Below are positions 27,571 to 36,575 of a stretch of DNA of 64,000 nucleotides, in pieces (positions within the stretch are counted from its first letter, which is position 1; every line of letters starts with the position of its first letter). The translations under genes were made by a program, and so were the position numbers. The DNA is from Pontibacterium sinense (GTDB lineage: Bacteria > Pseudomonadota > Gammaproteobacteria > Pseudomonadales > Balneatricaceae). The stretch spans positions 1 to 64,000 of the forward strand of contig NZ_JADEYS010000006.1 of the NCBI RefSeq assembly GCF_015209595.1. The letters are read 5' to 3'. The notes beneath the pieces were generated by a model, which was given only the letters and a program-made list of their open reading frames with translations, was not told the DNA's origin and searched no databases.

Positions 27571-27734
27571 ATACAGCTTTTAAGTCTCTTCGCCTAATTC
27601 CGGTGTTATCTAAGCACTATCTATCGGTTATCTGTGGATTAGCCCCATCTAATTGGGCTTCTCGCCTGAAATTTTTTTCTGTTCCGATTAGAATCTATGG
27701 CATTCAACTCAACATCTGGTAAGAGTAATTCCGA

Positions 27735-28457
27735 ATGGGAAGAAGTTTTGAAGTCCGTAAGGCCAGCATGGCTAAAACCCAGGGTGCCCGCGTAAAGATT
27801 AACTCCAAGTTTGGTAAAGAGATCTATATGTGCGCCAAAAATGGTGGCATAGATCCGAACGGCAACCTGACACTGCGCCGTTTGATGGAGAAAGCGAAGA
27901 AAGAGCAGGTCCCTACCCACGTTATCGATCGTGCGCTTGAAAAAGCACAGGGTGGCGGCGGCGAAGACTACCATCCGGCACGTTATGAAGGTTTTGGTCC
28001 GGGCGGTTGCATGGTGATCGTGGATTGCCTGACGGATAACAACAACCGTACCATCGGTGATGTACGTATCTGCTTTAACAAAGCTAAAGCGAAGATGGGT
28101 ACGCCTGGGTCTGTTTCCCACATGTTCGATCATCAGGCCGTTCTGGTCTTTAAAGGTGATGACGAAGATGCAGTGCTGGAAGCACTGATGATGGAAGATG
28201 TCGATGTAACCGATATCGAATGTGAAGATGGCATGATCACCGTTTTCGCTCCACACACTGAGTTCTTCAAGGCAAAAACAGCAGTTATTAATGCATTCGC
28301 CGATGTTGAGTTTGAAATCGATGAAATCTCTTTCATCCCTCAGACTTCAACGCCGCTGAGCGGTGATGATGTTCCAGTCTTCGAGCGTTTCCTTGAAATG
28401 CTGAACGACTGTGAAGATGTGCAGCAGGTTTACCACAACGCTGAGATCGCTGAATAA
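27735..28457 (+). CDS. YebC/PmpR family protein
   Basis: 240 residues, normal TACO1/YebC length. N-terminal [20 protein letters not shown], then GGSIDPNGN-like [38 protein letters not shown] and acidic C-terminal domains. Annotated in many genomes as a DNA-binding regulator; recent work ties the family to translation of difficult motifs. Monocistronic, between two terminators. Confidence 0.88.
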   Translation: MGRSFEVRKASMAKTQGARVKINSKFGKEIYMCAKNGGIDPNGNLTLRRLMEKAKKEQVPTHVIDRALEKAQGGGGEDYHPARYEGFGPGGCMVIVDCLTDNNNRTIGDVRICFNKAKAKMGTPGSVSHMFDHQAVLVFKGDDEDAVLEALMMEDVDVTDIECEDGMITVFAPHTEFFKAKTAVINAFADVEFEIDEISFIPQTSTPLSGDDVPVFERFLEMLNDCEDVQQVYHNAEIAE

Positions 28458-28478
28458 GCATCAGACGCGACTATTCTG

Positions 28479-28532
28479 AAAACCCACCTCGGTGGCTGTC
28501 CTAGCTGGACGGCTATCGAGGTGGGTTTTTTA
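28479..28532 (+). terminator. Rho-independent terminator of yebC
   Basis: AAAACCCACCTCG / CGAGGTGGGTTTTTT with a long loop that contains a second small stem; T-run at the end. Confidence 0.8.
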
Positions 28533-28686
28533 TTGCCTGAAATTGGCTGAATCGATGATTCCTGATGTGACTGATTTGTAAGGAAACGTCTTTCAGTGGG
28601 GGGACTTTGATGTATAAATACAGTGACCCTAAGGCGGTACGCGTAGGAAAGCAGAATAGGAATTGAACGATCTGAAGGAGCGTATT

Positions 28687-29550
28687 ATGAGCTATCCAAA
28701 ATTGAGTCGTGGTGATCGCGGGGCTGATGTAGAGCGTTTGCAAACGCTTTTGAACCGGGTAGGGGCCATGCTGGAAGCCGATGGTATTTTTGGTGGTGGG
28801 TGCCAGCGAGGTGTGATTTACGTACAAGCATTGGCTCAACAGCCGCAAACTGGCGTTGTCAATGAGTCGCTTTGGCATTGGCTGGAGGCGCAGCCTGAGC
28901 CGTCTATGTTGTTGCATACTAACGGTCTGGCGTTTATCGCCATGAAAGAGACTGGCGGACTAAATTATTACGATCAACATACACGGTTGCCACACTTTCC
29001 CGGTGAACAGAGTGGTATCACTATTGGTGTTGGTTACGATCTGCGCTGGCAAAACGAAGCCAGTTTTAGAGCACTCTGGAGTCGTCATCTTTCTGAGGAA
29101 GCGATCAACGAGCTGGCAAAGGATATCGGTAAAAAGGGTAGTCAGCCTCGTGTCGAAGTGCTGCAGCAGATGGGCATTGATGTTCCGTTTTCAGCGGCAT
29201 GGCCTGTTTTTGTCGAGCACACCATCCCTGATTATTACGCTCAGACAAAAGCGATCTATCCGTCCATGCCCCGTTTACCGGCACTGTGCCGTTCAACACT
29301 GGTGAGTCTGGTCTATAACCGTGGGCCCCGGCTTGGAAATTCTGATCGTCGCAAGGAGATGCGTGAAATTCGCGATATCCTGATCCGGGCAGACCGCAGT
29401 GACAGTCATGCCGAGAAAGAGTCAATTCTAGGTTTGGTCGCGGATGAGCTGCTATCGATGCGTCGTTTGTGGCCGCATAGTGCTGGTCTGCGTAAGCGCC
29501 GTGAAGATGAAGCAGCGTTATGGCATCAGGGACTGGAGGATTGGAGCTGA
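28687..29550 (+). CDS. Peptidoglycan-binding and pesticin/lysozyme-like muramidase
   Basis: About 287 residues from the ATG at 28687 (AAGGAG upstream). Residues 1-65 form a PG_binding_1 repeat (LSRGDRGADVERLQTLLNRV). Residues about 75-285 are a T4-lysozyme/pesticin-like catalytic domain with candidate catalytic Glu in AMKETGG, GITIGVGYDLRW, and SLVYNRGPRLG. No signal peptide, so export or prophage-like release is unclear. No phage genes are nearby. Confidence 0.7.
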   Translation: MSYPKLSRGDRGADVERLQTLLNRVGAMLEADGIFGGGCQRGVIYVQALAQQPQTGVVNESLWHWLEAQPEPSMLLHTNGLAFIAMKETGGLNYYDQHTRLPHFPGEQSGITIGVGYDLRWQNEASFRALWSRHLSEEAINELAKDIGKKGSQPRVEVLQQMGIDVPFSAAWPVFVEHTIPDYYAQTKAIYPSMPRLPALCRSTLVSLVYNRGPRLGNSDRRKEMREIRDILIRADRSDSHAEKESILGLVADELLSMRRLWPHSAGLRKRREDEAALWHQGLEDWS

Positions 29551-29667
29551 CCGGGTATGCCTTATCGATAGACTGTATGAATCAGCTCAGTCGGCGAGTT
29601 TCAGATCGGTTTCATCGACCTGCTCTATGATGGATGTCTATTCGGCTTTAAGAAGAGAGTGAGGGTG

Positions 29668-30585
29668 ATGAGGTTAAATATCAATGGTGCGTTACTGGCG
29701 TTGTTATGGGGTATTAGTTTAACCGCGATAGCTGAGCAGCCGTTTAATGATAGGGGTGCTGTGTATAACCCGATGGAATTTGTGCGCACCATTCCAACAG
29801 GAGAAGGCGCATACACGCTGGAGTTTAGGAACGAAGAAGAGTCCTACTTCACCAACTTTCTGGTGACGTCTGAAGGTGTAATCGCTTTTGATCCTCTATC
29901 TGATTCGGCCGCTTGGGTTTACGCGGATCTGATCGAAAAGTACGCGCCAGGCCAGCCATTGCTGGCGATCGTATACTCTCATCTCCATACTGACCATATC
30001 GCAGGTGCGCGGGTTCTGCGGCATCGTTTTGGTCAAGATGTCCCCATTATTGCGCATGAAAGAGTGCTGAAATTCTTTCAGCGGCATCAGGTGCCGTTTA
30101 TTGATCTGCCGACGAAAACCGTTAGTGATCAAGGAGCCGTATTTACCTTTGGTGATCGAACGATACGGCTGCACTATCTCGGTGACGCTCACACAGCCTC
30201 CATATTAGTGCCTGAGGTACCGGAATTAAGAATGGCCTACGTGTGTGATTTTGCGAGTAATAATGTGGTTGGTTGGACTGACTTACCCGGTATTGATATT
30301 GACGAGATGTTAAGCATGCAGCGTAAAACGCTTCAGTTGGATGTTGATACCGTATCGTTCTGCCACGGACAGCCGGATTCACTCAAAGCAGTGCAGGGAC
30401 AGCTGGATTACTTTGAGTCGGTGTTCAAAGCCAGTCAAAAGGCGTATCAAGATGGACTGAGTGAAGATCAGGCCGCTGAGCGTATAGACCTGCCGCAATA
30501 TCGCCACTTTTCTAACTACGATGATTGGTTTTCAGGAAATGTGCGGGCGATGTATCGCTGGGCAAAAACAAAGCATCAGGACTAA
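29668..30585 (+). CDS. Exported metallo-beta-lactamase-fold hydrolase
   Basis: About 305 residues. Signal peptide ends near AIAEQP. Zinc-binding HLHTDHIAGA, a downstream His in LGDAHTAS and CDF/H residues in YVCDFASN and SFCHGQPD fit the MBL fold. GTG at 29659 is an alternative start. It could act on esters or lactones in the periplasm; substrate unknown. Confidence 0.78.
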   Translation: MRLNINGALLALLWGISLTAIAEQPFNDRGAVYNPMEFVRTIPTGEGAYTLEFRNEEESYFTNFLVTSEGVIAFDPLSDSAAWVYADLIEKYAPGQPLLAIVYSHLHTDHIAGARVLRHRFGQDVPIIAHERVLKFFQRHQVPFIDLPTKTVSDQGAVFTFGDRTIRLHYLGDAHTASILVPEVPELRMAYVCDFASNNVVGWTDLPGIDIDEMLSMQRKTLQLDVDTVSFCHGQPDSLKAVQGQLDYFESVFKASQKAYQDGLSEDQAAERIDLPQYRHFSNYDDWFSGNVRAMYRWAKTKHQD

Positions 30586-30610
30586 GCGTCAGAACCAACG
30601 CGATCAGAAG

Positions 30611-30649
30611 GCGGGGCGGTGTAGACATAATGTGTCAACGCCCCGCGTT
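30611..30649. terminator. Hairpin between convergent genes
   Basis: GCGGGGCG / CGCCCCGC stem then GTTT, between the MBL-fold gene and the LysE exporter. Confidence 0.6.
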
Positions 30650-30663
30650 TGAGTGGCCGGGTG

Positions 30664-31269
30664 TCAGCCTAAACCAACTTTAATGCCCAACAATACCAGT
30701 CCGGCACCGATCACGCGCTCCAGACCACGACGAATTTGGTTCAGGCGGGACTGAATACCCGGACGAGATAGCAACAAAATAATCAGACACAGCCACAGCG
30801 CTTCTGTCACCAGCGGTGTTGCGCCATATAGCATCATCATCTTCCAGCCGTGGGCCGCATTGATGATCTGGCTGAACAGGGCGATAAACATCAGCAGAAG
30901 TTTAGGGTTTAGTAAGCTGACCATCAGGCCGCTAAGAAACGGATTACGCAGTGATAATGCGTCGTGTTGACCATCCACATCGTCAGCGCTGCTGCGAGTG
31001 AGCAGGTAAGTGACACCCATGTACAAGAGGTATGCGCTGCCAAACCAGCGGATGGCATCGTAGAGTGCCGGGGTTTCGCTTATCAGGGCGGTGATACCCA
31101 GCATCGAAGCAACAACATGAACGGACAGTCCTACTGAGAGTCCGGCAACGGTGATAAAAGCGCCTTTCTGATCCCCATTCAGCGTTCGACGTAAAACCAG
31201 CGCGGTATTCGCACCCGGCACCATCGCACCCGCAAAACAGATTCCCGCCAACAACAGCCACTCGTTCAT
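30664..31269 (-). CDS. LysE family translocator
   Basis: About 201 residues, six TM helices. Family motifs are GAMVPGANTALVLRRTLNGD near the N-terminus and NPFLSGLMVSLLNPKLLLMF. ATG 31269 is preferred over TTG 31284. Predicted amino-acid or small-metabolite exporter. A second LysE gene lies at 32469 with a LysR regulator between them. Confidence 0.83.
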   Translation of the reverse strand: MNEWLLLAGICFAGAMVPGANTALVLRRTLNGDQKGAFITVAGLSVGLSVHVVASMLGITALISETPALYDAIRWFGSAYLLYMGVTYLLTRSSADDVDGQHDALSLRNPFLSGLMVSLLNPKLLLMFIALFSQIINAAHGWKMMMLYGATPLVTEALWLCLIILLLSRPGIQSRLNQIRRGLERVIGAGLVLLGIKVGLG

Positions 31270-31434
31270 GTTTACTCTATCCAATACTGATCCAATATGC
31301 GGGCAGTGTAGGGTGCGCCGGTTCGCATCACCAATCAGAAAACAGGATGAAGGTTATATCGAAAATGATATGGCTTTCTTGATATTGGGTGTTGAATTGT
31401 CGTCCGGTATACCCACTCTTTTTTATAGGGTGGA

Positions 31435-32358
31435 CTAAGGCAGGTGGGGGGCTTCTTCGCGGACGGTATTGAACAGGGTTTCACGCAGATAACGGTGCGC
31501 TGGATCGGCCTTCATACGGTGATGCCAAATCATGTAATAGGCACTGTTTCCGATTTCCAGCTCCTGGGGCAGTTCTCGAATCTGAAGGTTATAACGGTAG
31601 CCAAGATCGTTCGCGATATGCTGTGGTAGGGTGAGCAGATAATCAGACCGTGCGGTGATGGCCAGCGCCGAGTGGATAAAAGGTACGGTGACTTTCAGTT
31701 GGCGGTGAAGATTAAGTCGTGCAAGGGCACCATCAACCGCGCGGATTTTGTCACCCCCGCCGGTGACGGCCAGGTGTTCGGCGGCCATGTAGTCATCCAG
31801 CGTGAGATGGGTGGTCTGTGCCAGTGGATGCTCAATGCTCATCAGGCAGCAGAAACCATCAGATCCTACCTGTCGACCGTAGATATCATCGGGTACCTGA
31901 TCGAGATAGCAACACGCCAGATCTAACCGGCCCTGCCGTAAGCTATCCATCATAGACGGTTTCCAAAGATGAAAATGGATGCCGATACCCGGTGCGTTCT
32001 TTTGCAACTCCGCAAGGAAGCTAGGTGCCAGTTCCTGAGTCACATAGTCGGTTGAGGCAACGTTAAATTGTCCCTGATAGCCGGCCGGTTCGAACTGGTT
32101 GGGCGTAAACAGTGCTTCGAGTTGGTTGAGCGTTGGAGGCAGCTGCTGCCAGATCGATTCGCCTCTGGGGGTGAGATGCATGTCGTTGCCAACGCGGACC
32201 ATCAGTGGATCTGCGAATATTTCGCGTAGTTGTGACAAGTTACGACTCATTGCGGGCTGGCTGATATGGGCCAGATCGGCGGCTTGGGTGACGCTGTGTG
32301 TGCGTAACAAGTGGTAAAGCGACAGTAGCAGGTTGAGGTTGATCTGTGAGAGTTCCAT
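31435..32358 (-). CDS. LysR-family transcriptional regulator
   Basis: 307 residues. HTH: LNLLLSLYHLLRTHSVTQAA, HISQPAMSRNLSQLR. The effector domain has a TLDDYMAAEHLAVTGGGD region like NahR/NodD relatives. Divergent from the 32469 LysE exporter with 110 bp between, so it is the likely regulator of that gene and possibly of both exporters. Confidence 0.85.
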   Translation of the reverse strand: MELSQINLNLLLSLYHLLRTHSVTQAADLAHISQPAMSRNLSQLREIFADPLMVRVGNDMHLTPRGESIWQQLPPTLNQLEALFTPNQFEPAGYQGQFNVASTDYVTQELAPSFLAELQKNAPGIGIHFHLWKPSMMDSLRQGRLDLACCYLDQVPDDIYGRQVGSDGFCCLMSIEHPLAQTTHLTLDDYMAAEHLAVTGGGDKIRAVDGALARLNLHRQLKVTVPFIHSALAITARSDYLLTLPQHIANDLGYRYNLQIRELPQELEIGNSAYYMIWHHRMKADPAHRYLRETLFNTVREEAPHLP

Positions 32359-32468
32359 AGCGGTCAGCGTATCAGTTCAGGTTATAACGATAAAGTATTA
32401 CCTGCTCGCTCTGGCAATACCAGATAATGGTGCCTATATCGTGAATATCTTAATAAAAAGGGATCAGT

Positions 32469-33083
32469 GTGACATTAGCGACCTGGCTTTCCATTCTTGC
32501 AATATGTGTTCTTGGCGCAATGACACCCGGCCCGAGTTTGGCCGTTGTGTTACGTCATACAGTGACGAACTCCCGCCAGCACGGCTTCGCTGCTGCGATA
32601 TTTCATGCTGCGGGTGTTGCCTTGTGGGCATTGTTGACGGTTTGGGGGCTTGCCATTTTGGTGACAGAATCACCTTTGCTCTTCAAGGCGATCACATGGG
32701 GTGGCGCAGGGTATCTGGCGTGGCTGGGTTTTAAAGCGTTGACCGCAAAAGGGCAAGGGGTGCTGAATGTTGGTCAGGCTCCTCAGGTCTCCTACTGGCG
32801 AGCCGGTGTTGATGGCTTGATGATCTCTTTGCTGAATCCGAAGCTGGCGTTGTTCTTTATTGCGCTCTTCTCTCAGTTTGTATCTGCGGATCAGTCGTTA
32901 AGCGATCAGATGATCATGATGGCGACGGCAGGGGGGATCGATGGCTTGTGGTATGTGCTGGTGGCGCTGCTGTTTTCCCAATCCCGCATTCTTGCGGGCT
33001 TGCAGAAGCATACTAAATGGATCGATCGTATTACCGGTGGAATTTTTATGGGGCTGGCAGCACGCGTGGTGACATTGTCTTAA
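32469..33083 (+). CDS. LysE/RhtB family translocator
   Basis: 204 residues from a GTG start. Six TM helices with GAMTPGPSLAVVLRHTVTN and GLMISLLNPKLALFFIALF, the standard LysE signatures. Divergent from a LysR gene. Predicted amino-acid exporter; substrate unknown. Confidence 0.84.
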   Translation: MTLATWLSILAICVLGAMTPGPSLAVVLRHTVTNSRQHGFAAAIFHAAGVALWALLTVWGLAILVTESPLLFKAITWGGAGYLAWLGFKALTAKGQGVLNVGQAPQVSYWRAGVDGLMISLLNPKLALFFIALFSQFVSADQSLSDQMIMMATAGGIDGLWYVLVALLFSQSRILAGLQKHTKWIDRITGGIFMGLAARVVTLS

Positions 33084-33105
33084 TTGCCCATCGAATACGG
33101 TTACT

Positions 33106-33150
33106 ACAGATACAAAGAACCCGGCTATAGGCCGGGTTCTTTGTATCTGT
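33106..33150. terminator. Perfect 20-bp-stem terminator
   Basis: ACAGATACAAAGAACCCGGC pairs exactly with its reverse complement around TATAG. Located between convergent genes and likely to work on both strands. Confidence 0.85.
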
Positions 33151-33190
33151 GCTTATTCTGTAACGTGAGCGTCTTCTGGGTGCTTGATGG

Positions 33191-34408
33191 CTAGTTGGCG
33201 ACGGCGTCGATATTCTCGTGTGCCCACATTGCACTGGTTTCATAGGCTTCGCGATACAGAAACACATCAATATCAGAATCCAGGTTATCCCACTGGCCCG
33301 CCATATAGTGCTCTGTATTACGCAGTATATAGCCCAGCATTCCGCTACGATCAGAAAGGGCTGCTGTAATATCGTCACTCATTGGCAGACGTTCCAGCAG
33401 TTCTTCCTTACTGATACCCAGCATCGCATGTACGGTAGACAGCATTCCGACCAGAAAAGCAGAACTTGAGTTCACACCCGCAGTGCGTTCGGCAATTGTC
33501 TCGCACATGTAGCTGGTGGTCAGTGTTTGTAACGTCAGTTCTGACGGCTTATCTGAGTTATTGGACAGAGAGATCAGAGTGGCCCATTTCTTAATTTCGC
33601 CAAAACCGATCAGGACGATGGCTTGTGCCAGGCTTTCAATTTTCTGTACCAATGCAAAACGCGAAGAGTTGACGATCCTCAATAGCTTGAGTGTCAGGTT
33701 CGGGTCACGAATGATGATGTTTTCAAGATGATCGGGGGATGTTTGTGGATCATCGAGTGCGGCAAGGAGCTCAATTAATACCAGCTCATTGTCCGAAATT
33801 TTGCGGCCTTCAATCACTTGTGGGCGAGACAGGAAATAACCCTGAAACAGTCTAAATCCCAGATTTACACACTGCTGAAACTCTTCTTCCGTTTCAATCT
33901 TCTCTGCCAAGAGCGCCACTTTAAACGGTTTGAGTTGCTCGACCATTTTGAGCAGATCGTTGTCACGGGTGATCGTTAAATCAATTTTCACGATGTGTGC
34001 AAGGTGCAGCAGCGGATCGTGCGCGGGCGAATATTCGAAATCATCCAGGGCGATACGATAGCCCGCTGAGGCCAGGTGACGTACAGCGTTAATCACTTCG
34101 TCGGTGACTTCCACATCTTCAAGTACTTCCAGAACAACCTGTTTATTGTCCAGTGCGGGTAAGGTATTTCCGCTCAGGAGGTCTTCGGTGAGGTTGATAA
34201 ATACAGGAACAGGGCGTTGATTGCCCTTGTCGAAAATGCTGATGAAGTTGTTTACCAGTACGTCGCAGGTTGCCTGATTGCCATCAAAAACGTTGGCTTC
34301 AGTACGACTTGCAGAGGAACGGTAGAGAAGTTCGTGCGCCACGACTCGTAGATCACGGTCAAAAATTGGTTGGCGCGCCATCAGAATATCGGCGGAAGTG
34401 TCTTCCAT
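33191..34408 (-). CDS. EAL-HDOD signalling protein
   Basis: About 406 residues from the ATG at 34408. The N-terminal EAL-like domain (LMARQPIFDRDLRVVAHELL) has HELLYR in place of EALLR, so it has lost catalytic residues and is probably non-enzymatic. The C-terminal HDOD domain (about 205-400) has NIIIRDPNLTLKLLRIVNSS. YuxH-type proteins couple second-messenger or stress signals to other pathways; here the role is unknown. Confidence 0.83.
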   Translation of the reverse strand: MEDTSADILMARQPIFDRDLRVVAHELLYRSSASRTEANVFDGNQATCDVLVNNFISIFDKGNQRPVPVFINLTEDLLSGNTLPALDNKQVVLEVLEDVEVTDEVINAVRHLASAGYRIALDDFEYSPAHDPLLHLAHIVKIDLTITRDNDLLKMVEQLKPFKVALLAEKIETEEEFQQCVNLGFRLFQGYFLSRPQVIEGRKISDNELVLIELLAALDDPQTSPDHLENIIIRDPNLTLKLLRIVNSSRFALVQKIESLAQAIVLIGFGEIKKWATLISLSNNSDKPSELTLQTLTTSYMCETIAERTAGVNSSSAFLVGMLSTVHAMLGISKEELLERLPMSDDITAALSDRSGMLGYILRNTEHYMAGQWDNLDSDIDVFLYREAYETSAMWAHENIDAVAN

Positions 34409-34533
34409 GTTGTAACTCAGGCCCTTATGTTTTCTTAATTCAAGCACCGTTGTTTAAAAGGGGCAACAATTCATTTCGATATTCAGGAATAAGTGGTCTT
34501 ATTAATTGATCTAAGCTGGGCGTTGGTGGTGTT

Positions 34534-35250
34534 TTATACAGGTGGTGCATTCGTTTCAGTCATCGGCTTGCGACTGCCAGAGGCCAGTATTAATCCCAGT
34601 ACGATGCCCAGCAATGCGGCAAAAAGCACGCGATACTCACTTGGCAGCAAAAACGTCAGGGTATGGCAGGGAATCCAGAACAGCGGAATTGTCTTTTTTA
34701 ATACAAAAGACCAGAGGCGTTGCCAGTTGATTTCCGTCAGTATTTTCCCAAAGTATAGGGGGCGAACCAGACATATCAGGCGGCCTTGATGTGAACTGAT
34801 ATGCAGATCAGTGATTTTGTGAAAGGTCATCAGCCAGACGCCAAACGTTAGATTCATCGCCACGCTAATGGCAAAGGCGACGAGAAACCGATCCAATGAC
34901 AGTGGTCCGTTTAATGCCTCTGCTGCGTGATCCATGCCGAGTAAGCTGAGTGCGACAGGGACACCTGATACGTAGATTACAAAACAGAGTTTGATACAGA
35001 TACCAAACACCCCCCACACGACCGCTTTGGGCAGTACACCAAATGTAGCCAACGGGTAGTGTCCTGTCACAATTCTAAGCCCCAAAACTTCACCGTACGT
35101 TGCCAGAATCGCAAACTTGATAAAGCTCGCGAGCAGGGGGAAATCGTGGCTGACAGATTTTAATGTCCCGGCTGGATCATCCATCAGGACAAGGGGCGAC
35201 AGCATTGCGCAGGTGAATAACAGAAACGTCAGATCAGATCGTTTTATCAC
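34534..35250 (-). CDS. Multi-spanning membrane protein, possibly Mpv17/PMP22-like
   Basis: 238 residues with four or five hydrophobic segments. The end reads PLFWIPCHTLTFLLPSEYRV followed by a long TM, which recalls the W-P...NF..P...R signature of the Mpv17/PMP22 family, but the match is loose. GTG start. No operon partner is certain, although it lies 25 bp before the MFS gene stop. Confidence 0.5.
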   Translation of the reverse strand: MIKRSDLTFLLFTCAMLSPLVLMDDPAGTLKSVSHDFPLLASFIKFAILATYGEVLGLRIVTGHYPLATFGVLPKAVVWGVFGICIKLCFVIYVSGVPVALSLLGMDHAAEALNGPLSLDRFLVAFAISVAMNLTFGVWLMTFHKITDLHISSHQGRLICLVRPLYFGKILTEINWQRLWSFVLKKTIPLFWIPCHTLTFLLPSEYRVLFAALLGIVLGLILASGSRKPMTETNAPPV

Positions 35251-35275
35251 AGGGATGCGTGCCTCGGGATGTGGC

Positions 35276-36463
35276 TTATTTTGAATGATTGATCGCGTAT
35301 TGGTGACTTACCCATGATAGAAGGGGGGCAAAAAAGATAAATGCGATTAAGAGCACAACACTTGTGTGCATAAGGAAAGGAATGCTTTGTGCGACGGCGG
35401 CCCCTGTAATCAGTTGAATGAAACCCATTAAACCGGAGGCAGTGCCTGCCTTGCCTGATGAGCAGCTAATCGCTGCGAGCTGCGCGCTGGGTTGGCTCAT
35501 ACCTCGGCCAAAGGTGAGCATAGCCATCGGTAGAAATAGCGTCACATAGTGCAGCTGTTCGGTGAGGGTAAAGGCAAGAAGTAAAGCCGCTCCAAGCAAA
35601 GACATGCCGTTCCCAAGGCGGATCATATTATCAATGCGCAGTCGGGCTGATATTCGTGTGGAGAGAAAACTTCCTGCCATAAAGGCAAGCGATACGCTCA
35701 GAAACCAATTGCCGAAATCGGCGGATGTACCGCCTAACTGGTTGACCACGATATAGGGCATGCTGCCGACAAACAGATAAAATGCGCAGGCGATAAACGT
35801 AGTCGATAAGGTATAGCCCAGATAGGCGGACGAGCGCAGGACCTCTCTGTATTGATTCAGAATGGGGATTAATCCCAATGAGGTGGTTTTTTCCGTGCCG
35901 GTCTCGGGTAACCGTAGGATTGTCAGTACCCAGATTAAGGTGCTGATCATCAGTGATAGATAGAAAATACTGTGCCAGTCGAGCCAGAGATTGATGTATC
36001 CACCGACGGTGGGCGCAATTGCCTGAGCAATCGCGATGGCCATCACCACATATCCCATCTTGTTGGCGGCACCGTCTCGCCCATGAATGTCCAGCAGTAT
36101 TGTGCGTACCAGCACCATCCCTGCGCTGCCACCCAATGCTTGCAAAATACGCCCGCCGACCAGCTGGTTAATATCCTCTGCGGTTGCCCCCAGCAAACTG
36201 CCGAGCAGGTGTAATCCCAGTCCGACGATCAATACCGGTCTTCGTCCGAAGTAATCAGACAAGGGGCCGCAAATCAGTTGGCCTATAGCGAGTGTTAGCA
36301 GGAATAGGGTAAACGTTAACTGGATGGTACTGATGTTCTGTTCCAGGCTTTGCGCTACGTCTGGCATTGCCGGGATAAAGGCATTCAGCGCCAACGGGCT
36401 GGCCATGGCAATACCCGCCAAGAGCAGTGAAGAGGGGGCTTTAACAGTTGTATGTCTGGTCAA
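35276..36463 (-). CDS. Bcr/CflA-type MFS drug exporter
   Basis: 395 residues, 12 TM helices. Motif A is in GPLSDYFGRRPVLIVGLGLH and the early AFIPAMPDVAQSL is typical of Bcr/CflA. The start appears to be TTG; the next in-frame Met is at residue 20, inside TM1. Predicted proton-driven efflux of drugs or metabolites. Confidence 0.8.
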   Translation of the reverse strand: MTRHTTVKAPSSLLLAGIAMASPLALNAFIPAMPDVAQSLEQNISTIQLTFTLFLLTLAIGQLICGPLSDYFGRRPVLIVGLGLHLLGSLLGATAEDINQLVGGRILQALGGSAGMVLVRTILLDIHGRDGAANKMGYVVMAIAIAQAIAPTVGGYINLWLDWHSIFYLSLMISTLIWVLTILRLPETGTEKTTSLGLIPILNQYREVLRSSAYLGYTLSTTFIACAFYLFVGSMPYIVVNQLGGTSADFGNWFLSVSLAFMAGSFLSTRISARLRIDNMIRLGNGMSLLGAALLLAFTLTEQLHYVTLFLPMAMLTFGRGMSQPSAQLAAISCSSGKAGTASGLMGFIQLITGAAVAQSIPFLMHTSVVLLIAFIFFAPLLSWVSHQYAINHSK

Positions 36464-36575
36464 TGGGGAGAGTCTATCCTTAACAATTGAAGCGTGACGC
36501 TACAATCTCATTTTAAACGTTCAGCTCAGGTCGGTGAAGAACGCTGATCAAGCTAGGTCCGTCGGGTGTCTATTT

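Noticed and set aside
27522-27722. 66-residue frame before yebC
   Set aside because: It covers a strong terminator and has no start signal.
28687-29550. Prophage endolysin cassette
   Set aside because: No holin, Rz or other phage genes are adjacent; the gene has its own ribosome-binding site between chromosomal genes, so a chromosomal muramidase is as likely.
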